The translations under genes were made by a program, and so were the position numbers. Positions 58,448-64,000 of a stretch of 64,000 nt of DNA are shown piece by piece. The stretch lies in the NCBI GenBank assembly GCA_016935365.1, contig JAFGRB010000366.1, positions 1 through 64,000 on the forward strand, given 5' to 3'. The notes beneath the pieces are model-generated. The model searched no databases and was not told the DNA's origin. It worked only from the letters and a program-made list of their open reading frames with translations. This DNA is from Deltaproteobacteria bacterium. Lineage in GTDB: Bacteria > Myxococcota > B64-G9. Within the stretch, counting starts at the first letter, position 1; the number at the start of each line of letters is the position of its first letter.

Positions 58448-59632
58448 TCAGCCGATACGCACGAGCTCCTCCTGCTCGGCCCCGGCGACGACCACCTCTC
58501 CCTGCCGGGTGATGAAGACGTCGATCTCGCTGCGGGCTGCCATCTCTCCCGGCAGATAGATGCCCGGCTCGATCGAGAAGCAGATTCCCGGCACGAGCAT
58601 ACGCTCGTCCCGGGTCTCCAGGTTGTCGATGTTCACGCCGTTTCCGTGGACCACCTCGCCGATGGAGTGGCCCGTGCGGTGGATGAAGTACGGCCCGAAG
58701 CCCGCCTTCTCGACCACCCGCCGGCACGCGTCGTCCACCTCGTAGCCACAGCAGGGCTCTCCCTTGGCGAACCGCTCGCGCACAAAGGCCAGGGCCGCCT
58801 TGCGCGCATCGCGGACCAGCTCGAAGATCTCGATGTACCTGGCGGGCGGCTCTCCCGGCCCCACGTAGCCACACCAGGTGATGTCGTAGAAGATGGCACC
58901 CGGCTGCTTCAGCTTGGCCCACAGGTCGATCAGCACGCTCTGGCCCTCGCCGAACTCGACGCTGTTTTCGGGAGTCGGCTCGAAGTGAGGATCTGCCGGA
59001 TGGGCGTCCACACCCACGATGGGAAACTCGCCCATGCAGTCCAGCCCCTCCTCCTCGAAACGCCTCACGATCCACTGCTGGAGCTCGTACTCCGTGAGCG
59101 ATCTCCCGTCGCGGACGAACTCGGCGATCCGCTCGAAGGCCTGGTCCTTGATGCGCTGGATCTTCTCGCCGGCCTCCAGGTGGGAGCGGTAGCCGGCCTC
59201 GTCGATCACCGCCTCGAAGGTCTGGACCAGATCGGCGCTCGAGACCACCTCGCAGCCCAAGCTGCGAACCAGGTCCACGGTGCCGCCGTCCACGGTCGAG
59301 ACATAGGGGATCGCCGCCCCGGGCGAGTACTGCATGGCCACTTTCCCGGCCCCCTGCAGCATGGTCCGCAGCTGCTCCTCGAGCTCTCTCCAGCTCAGAT
59401 AGAGACGGCCGGCGCCCGGCAGGGCGTCAAGCTTGTGGGGCTCGACCTTGTGGGCCAGCCTCACGGGCTCCCCCCTGGCCGGGATCCAGTACCACCAGCG
59501 GCGCGAGGTGAACTTGCCGAAGTCCATGCCCAGCACGCGGTAGGCGATCGGATCGCGGTTGTGGAAGTCATAGAGCAGCCAGCCATCGATGCCGGCTTTC
59601 TGCAGCTCTGCCTGTATTCGGTCGAGATCCAT
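58448..59632 (-). CDS. M24-family Xaa-Pro aminopeptidase
   Basis: VLIDLWAKLKQPGAIFYDITWCGYVG; FIHRTGHSIGEVVHGNGVNIDNLE; CFSIEPGIYL. Confidence 0.9.
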   Translation of the reverse strand: MDLDRIQAELQKAGIDGWLLYDFHNRDPIAYRVLGMDFGKFTSRRWWYWIPARGEPVRLAHKVEPHKLDALPGAGRLYLSWRELEEQLRTMLQGAGKVAMQYSPGAAIPYVSTVDGGTVDLVRSLGCEVVSSADLVQTFEAVIDEAGYRSHLEAGEKIQRIKDQAFERIAEFVRDGRSLTEYELQQWIVRRFEEEGLDCMGEFPIVGVDAHPADPHFEPTPENSVEFGEGQSVLIDLWAKLKQPGAIFYDITWCGYVGPGEPPARYIEIFELVRDARKAALAFVRERFAKGEPCCGYEVDDACRRVVEKAGFGPYFIHRTGHSIGEVVHGNGVNIDNLETRDERMLVPGICFSIEPGIYLPGEMAARSEIDVFITRQGEVVVAGAEQEELVRIG

Positions 59633-59664
59633 CCATTTGCCTCCTGTCGAGTGACTCGCGTGCT

Positions 59665-60420
59665 TCAGCCGAGCGCCGCTCTCAAGAAACCGACCGCCTG
59701 GTCGGTGATATGGGCCAGCGCGTCCGGAGCCGAGAAGCGATGGTCGGCACCCAGCACGATCTCGAGCTCGGCCCTGCCTTCGCTCGCCGCCCATAGCGCG
59801 CGCGCGTCTTCCGCCGGGACGATCTCGTCTTCCTCTCCATGCAGGATCAGCCAGGGGCAGACCACCCGCCCGGCCGCGGCCAGCACCTCCACCCGCTCGC
59901 CGTCCTCGACCAGGCTATAACCGACCGGCTCCGACTCGAGCCGCAGCCAGCCCTTCCGGCGCCAGGCGGCCAGCCCCTTCGGGCCCGCGATGCGCTCGGC
60001 CAGTCGATCGGTGCGGGCCAGGGCTGCCAGGCTGACGAGACCCGCGATGCCCTCACCCGCAGTGCCTGCGACCAGGATGGCGACCGCGGCCCCCATACTC
60101 GAGCCCACCAGGGCCACCCGCTCGACGTCCGTCCTCTGCCGCAGCTCGCGGATCGCGGACCGGCACTCGTTCACCTGGCGGGTGAAGGTCAGACCGAGCA
60201 GATCGCCCGCGCTCTCGCCCCTGCCCTGGAAGTCGAAGCGCAGCACCGCGTAGCCCATCTCGCACAGGCGGGCTGCGATCCCGACGTGCTTGGCGCTGTC
60301 CTTGGACGAGAGCATGCCGTGACAGATGACCACGCCAAGAGCCGCGGGCTCCTCAGGTCTGTGAAGCGCGGCTGCCAGCTTCACCTCGCCGGGCCCATCG
60401 AAGAAGAAGCGCTCCTCCAC
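59665..60420 (-). CDS. Alpha/beta hydrolase
   Basis: GVVICHGMLSSKDS; YAVLRFDFQGRGESAG; VALVGSSMGAAVAI. Confidence 0.88.
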   Translation of the reverse strand: MEERFFFDGPGEVKLAAALHRPEEPAALGVVICHGMLSSKDSAKHVGIAARLCEMGYAVLRFDFQGRGESAGDLLGLTFTRQVNECRSAIRELRQRTDVERVALVGSSMGAAVAILVAGTAGEGIAGLVSLAALARTDRLAERIAGPKGLAAWRRKGWLRLESEPVGYSLVEDGERVEVLAAAGRVVCPWLILHGEEDEIVPAEDARALWAASEGRAELEIVLGADHRFSAPDALAHITDQAVGFLRAALG

Positions 60421-60429
60421 TTTTGCCTC

Positions 60430-61872
60430 TCACAGGTCCGCCGAGCCGGCCAGACCGAAGGTCAGGGTGTGGGCGCAGACGTCCGTCCTGGACGGCAGCG
60501 CCCCGAAGATCTCGTTCATGTTGAAGGTGTCTCCAGTGCCATAGACATAGGTGATCGTCACCGAGGTCGTCGAGCGCTCTCCGATCCGGCCGGCCCCCAC
60601 GCTCAGCCCGAAGCGGAGCAAGCGCGGCAGGAAGAGCGCGTCGAGGCGGGAATCCATGTCCCTGTCGTAGAAGTCCTGATCCACGGTCGAGAAGTCGGTG
60701 AAGACGCCCAGCCGGGCCATCCAGTTGCCGAACAGATAGACCTCCGCGCCAGCATTGACGTTGAGCACCCAGCTGTTCTGGCGCTCCATGTTCGGGATGA
60801 GAGCCCGGTCCGGGTCCATGATCTCGTTGCCCTCGGGGTCGGTCGGGTAGACGCCGGCACCCTCGATCAGCAGGAAGCGATCCTGGGGGAGATGGAAGGA
60901 CAGGTCGAGGGCCACGGCCCAGGACTCCGGCACGCAGTATGCAGCGCCGGCTGCGATGGCCAGGGGCAGCTTGTAGTTCATGGTCGCCCTGTCGGTCTCG
61001 ATGCGGTCGACGTAGCCCGGAAGATCCGGTGTGACCGCCGGGTTGCCCTGGTCGTCTTCCAGGTACGAGCTGCCGATCATGAACATCTTGACCTGGGAGT
61101 ACAGGGTGCCCAGCGTGGGGCTGCGCAGGTTCAGGCCGAGGACGAAGTGATCCGTCACCAGGTACTGCACGCCGGCCTGCGCCAGGATCGTCAGGCTCAG
61201 GCCCGAGTGCTCGTAGGTCTCGGCGCCGTAGAGGTAGTACAGGTTGTGCAGCTCGTCCTCCACGGCCACCTTGAGCCCCAGGTTGCTGCGCTGGTCCGAG
61301 AGGTGCGCCAGGAGAAAGACCGACAGGCCCAGGCGCAGCCTGCCCCACAGGGAGATCCCGTAGCCGAACCCCGCCCAGTAGGTCAGCTCCTCGGCGAACA
61401 GGGTGCCCTTGAGCTCGAAGGGATAGATCCCGATCGACTCGTCGATCTTGGCCTCGAACTTGTCGAAGTCGGGCACGATGAGCCCGGCCGACAGGACGTG
61501 GTGAAAGTCGTCCGCTCCCTGGTTCTCGTCCAGGGGGAGGGTGTAGACGACCGAGGCAGGAAAAGTCGAGAAGGACTCGCTGCCCATGTCCGTCTGCAGG
61601 CCCACGTCCATGTTCAGCAGGCGTTCGTATTGCTCCCAGTGCGCCTGGTAGAGGCTGGCGCTCAGGCTTAGCCCGCGCTTGTAGAGCCCGGCCAGGCCGG
61701 CCGGGTTGTAGAACAGGCTCGCCGGATCGCCGGTCATGGCGGTGAAGGCCCCGCCCATGCCGGCGGCCTTCTCGCCCACCAGGTAGTTCTGGCGGTTCAA
61801 GTCGCGCGCCTGCGAAAACGCCGCGACGAGCAGGATGCTGCCGGTGGCAATGGAGAATGCGGCTCTTCTCAT
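60430..61872 (-). CDS. FadL/OmpP1-like outer membrane protein
   Basis: Signal peptide at 61872; LVGEKAAGMGGAFTAMTGDPASLFYNPAGLAGL; C-terminal beta-barrel pattern. Confidence 0.82.
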   Translation of the reverse strand: MRRAAFSIATGSILLVAAFSQARDLNRQNYLVGEKAAGMGGAFTAMTGDPASLFYNPAGLAGLYKRGLSLSASLYQAHWEQYERLLNMDVGLQTDMGSESFSTFPASVVYTLPLDENQGADDFHHVLSAGLIVPDFDKFEAKIDESIGIYPFELKGTLFAEELTYWAGFGYGISLWGRLRLGLSVFLLAHLSDQRSNLGLKVAVEDELHNLYYLYGAETYEHSGLSLTILAQAGVQYLVTDHFVLGLNLRSPTLGTLYSQVKMFMIGSSYLEDDQGNPAVTPDLPGYVDRIETDRATMNYKLPLAIAAGAAYCVPESWAVALDLSFHLPQDRFLLIEGAGVYPTDPEGNEIMDPDRALIPNMERQNSWVLNVNAGAEVYLFGNWMARLGVFTDFSTVDQDFYDRDMDSRLDALFLPRLLRFGLSVGAGRIGERSTTSVTITYVYGTGDTFNMNEIFGALPSRTDVCAHTLTFGLAGSADL

Positions 61873-61985
61873 GGCTACCCCCTCGATGGAAAGTACGCGA
61901 GCGGCTGACGGGCTGTCAAGCAGCTCCCGATTCGACTGGATGCGGCTTTGCGATGCAGTCGCAGGTGCGGTAGAATCACGAGCAG

Positions 61986-63581
61986 ATGATGCGCTGGCAA
62001 GCCCTTCTCCTCTCCTCACTCCTGTTCGCTGCCTGCCGCGAGAGCTACATTCCCTGCGAGCAGCACTGGAACTGCCCCGATGACATGGTCTGCGACGAGG
62101 GCCGTTGCATCCCGGACGATGGCCGGGCGCGGCCCTGCTCGATGGACATGCAGTGCCGACTGGGCGAACGCTGTCGAGACGGCATGTGCACGACGGACCC
62201 TTCCTGCCGCTCGGATGAGGACTGCCCGCCGGGCATGCGCTGTCACATGCTCTCGGGCGACTGCATCCCCGGCAGCCGTCCATGCGGCTCGGATGCCGAC
62301 TGCCCCGAAGGCAGCCACTGCGACAGCTCGAGCGGAACGTGCACGATGAACGAGTGCAGCTCGGATGCGGATTGCGCACCCGGTCAGGTCTGCGATCCCC
62401 AGACCGGCACCTGTGCGGCCGGCGGGCCCGAGTGCAGCTCGGATGCGGATTGCATGGCGGGCCAGCGCTGCGACAAGGTGGCCGGCGTCTGCCGCGCCGG
62501 CGGCTGCCTGGCCGACTCGGACTGTCTGGCCGGCCAGTACTGCGATCACGTGACCGGCGTCTGCCGTTACCCCACCGGCGGCTGCCAGAGCGACGCCGAC
62601 TGCCCTTCCGGCTCCTGGTGCGACGAGGACAGCGGCGACTGCCGGACCGGCTGCCGCACGGATGCAGACTGCCCCGAGGGCACGACCTGCGAGCCGTCAA
62701 GCGGTATATGCCAGTCGAGCACCGACTGCAGCGGGGACAGCGACTGCCCGGCCGGCCACCGCTGCAACACCACAAGCGGCCTGTGCGAGCCGGAGCCAGG
62801 CCAGGTGCCCGACGGCTCGGCCTGCCAGGCCAACGCCGACTGCCAGAGCGCGAACTGCGTCCCGGTCACCCAGCCGCCGGTCTGTCTGAGCCCATGCCGC
62901 TCGTCGGCCCGCTGCCCGACAAACTGGACCTGCGTCGAGATCACCTCGGCCTGGTACTGCCTGAACGAATCGCTCTACTCCAACATCGTCGGGCACGGAG
63001 TGGACGTGGGCGCGGGCGAGTACGGCCAGTACTGCGCGGGCTCGGCCACCTTCAACCCTTACTGTCACAGCCTGATCTGCCATACCAACCTGGGCGTGTG
63101 CACCACCGACTGCACGACCAACCTGGACTGCAGCCGGATCGCCGGCTCCATCTGCCGGGTCAACTTCGAGACCGGCATCATGCGGGCTTACTGCTTTCCC
63201 GATCCGGGCCTGCTGCCGATCGGCAGCAGCTGCGACAACGACTACTACTGCGCATTCGGCGTCTGCCTGGCCGGCTACTACATCTGCTCCGGGGGTTGCT
63301 GCTCGACCCGGGACTGCCCGGCCGGATGGGCCTGCGGGCGAATTCAGAGCTCGGACCCTTACGCACCGGGCTATGCCAAGGGCTGCTTCCCGGCCGACTG
63401 GCCGGGCACGGCCAGCACCGGAAGCGCGTGCAGCGCCGACACCCAGTGCGCGAGCGGCATCTGCCTGGACCAGATCTGCTCGGACCTGTGCTGCACAGAC
63501 GCGGACTGTCCCTCGCCACTGCGCTGTCAGATCTTCGTGGACGAGAACAACCTCGCGCTCACCCTCTGCCTGACCCCGTGA
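61986..63581 (+). CDS. Cys-rich repeat lipoprotein
   Basis: MMRWQALLLSSLLFAACRES lipobox-like; ten CxxDxDCPxGxxCxxxxGxC modules. Confidence 0.85.
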   Translation: MMRWQALLLSSLLFAACRESYIPCEQHWNCPDDMVCDEGRCIPDDGRARPCSMDMQCRLGERCRDGMCTTDPSCRSDEDCPPGMRCHMLSGDCIPGSRPCGSDADCPEGSHCDSSSGTCTMNECSSDADCAPGQVCDPQTGTCAAGGPECSSDADCMAGQRCDKVAGVCRAGGCLADSDCLAGQYCDHVTGVCRYPTGGCQSDADCPSGSWCDEDSGDCRTGCRTDADCPEGTTCEPSSGICQSSTDCSGDSDCPAGHRCNTTSGLCEPEPGQVPDGSACQANADCQSANCVPVTQPPVCLSPCRSSARCPTNWTCVEITSAWYCLNESLYSNIVGHGVDVGAGEYGQYCAGSATFNPYCHSLICHTNLGVCTTDCTTNLDCSRIAGSICRVNFETGIMRAYCFPDPGLLPIGSSCDNDYYCAFGVCLAGYYICSGGCCSTRDCPAGWACGRIQSSDPYAPGYAKGCFPADWPGTASTGSACSADTQCASGICLDQICSDLCCTDADCPSPLRCQIFVDENNLALTLCLTP

Positions 63582-63600
63582 TGGCAGGGCACGAATCCAC

Positions 63601-63629
63601 TTGACTCGCCCGCACCCTTCCAGTAGCTT
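63601..63629 (+). promoter_or_regulatory. Putative sigma70-like promoter for tRNA-Leu
   Basis: TTGACT-N17-TAGCTT, ~40 nt upstream of the tRNA. Confidence 0.4.
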
Positions 63630-63670
63630 GGCTGGCCGTGACAATTGGATCGGTTTGCCTCAGCCGCGAT

Positions 63671-63754
63671 GCCGAGGTGGCGGAATTGGTAGACGCGCTA
63701 GATTCAGGGTCTAGTGGGGGCAACTCCGTGGGGGTTCGAGTCCCTTCCTCGGCA
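63671..63754 (+). tRNA. tRNA-Leu (anticodon CAG)
   Basis: Acceptor GCCGAGG/CCTCGGC, anticodon stem-loop CTAGA-TTCAGGG-TCTAG, long variable arm, GGTTCGAGTCC T-arm. Confidence 0.97.
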
Positions 63755-63763
63755 CTCTTCGCG

Positions 63764-63800
63764 ACAGGGCTTCCCGCCTAGCGGGAGGCCCTGTTTTTTT
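63764..63800 (+). terminator. Rho-independent terminator after tRNA-Leu
   Basis: acagggcttcccgc-ctag-cgggaggccctgt followed by a T tract. Confidence 0.92.
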
Positions 63801-63816
63801 AAGTCCGCTTCCGAGG

Positions 63817-64000
63817 ATGTATCCCGTGCATCGCCTCGTTCGGCTCGCGCTCCTCGCGCTCGTGACGCTCGCCACGACCGCGCAGCCGGTGCAGGCCTAC
63901 AGGGCCGAGCGCATCCGGGAAGCGCTCTGGCTGGGCATGGACTACATGATCCGCTCGGCTTCGAAGCCCGAGCACTTCGAGGACTACGCCTCGGACTACC
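63817..64000 (+). CDS. Partial CDS of exported protein (runs off window)
   Basis: MYPVHRLVRLALLALVTLATTAQPVQAYRAERIREALWLGMDYMIRSA...; signal peptide. Confidence 0.6.
   Translation, partial: MYPVHRLVRLALLALVTLATTAQPVQAYRAERIREALWLGMDYMIRSASKPEHFEDYASDY

Noticed and set aside
18598-59632. The two M24 aminopeptidase genes (18598 and 58448) considered as a recent duplication
   Set aside because: Lengths (595 vs 394 aa) and sequences differ clearly; they look like different subfamilies.
59839-61671. 610-aa plus-strand ORF (also 7810-9777, 9919-11046, 42598-44280)
   Set aside because: Antisense to clearly recognisable genes; no family motifs in the translated product.
61873-62775. N-terminal extension of the minus-strand ORF 60430-62775
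   Set aside because: The extension is antisense to the Cys-rich lipoprotein; the true start is the signal-peptide ATG at 61872.

Overview
The window is about 64 kb of high-GC bacterial chromosome, most likely from a Myxococcota/Deltaproteobacteria-type organism. That placement is inferred from gene content: glyQ-glyS-ppdK and mutL-miaA neighbours, a MYXO-CTERM-like tail, MopE and PEGA motifs, and many large surface lipoproteins. Roughly the first 23.5 kb is an unbroken minus-strand run containing mutL-miaA, a PEGA protein, two beta-propeller lipoproteins, ppdK, glyS/glyQ, recO, a TPR protein, queE/queD, an M24 peptidase, lhgO and a HAD phosphatase. The middle holds an HDAC-like deacetylase, a GAF-containing PilB/GspE-type ATPase, a cobalamin adenosyltransferase, an M6 metalloprotease, a HydF GTPase, a VIT/VWA/TonB-C protein, recJ, secF-secD-yajC-tgt-queA, a SpoIID-like protein, a TPR-glutaredoxin lipoprotein and a GGDEF diguanylate cyclase. 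The last ~11 kb is a surface-protein region: a 1254-aa lipoprotein with thrombospondin-3-like repeats, two C-type-lectin-like domains and a fibrinogen-like domain; an ASH/HYDIN-like lipoprotein; a FadL-like outer-membrane protein; and a four-Cys-module repeat lipoprotein. It ends with tRNA-Leu(CAG). I saw no CRISPR array, prophage, IS element or rRNA. The best leads are the animal-matrix-like surface proteins, PPDK fused to a histone-H1-like tail, SecD with a minisatellite-encoded insertion, and a HydF gene with no hydrogenase genes nearby. All family calls come from reading motifs by eye; no database search was run.
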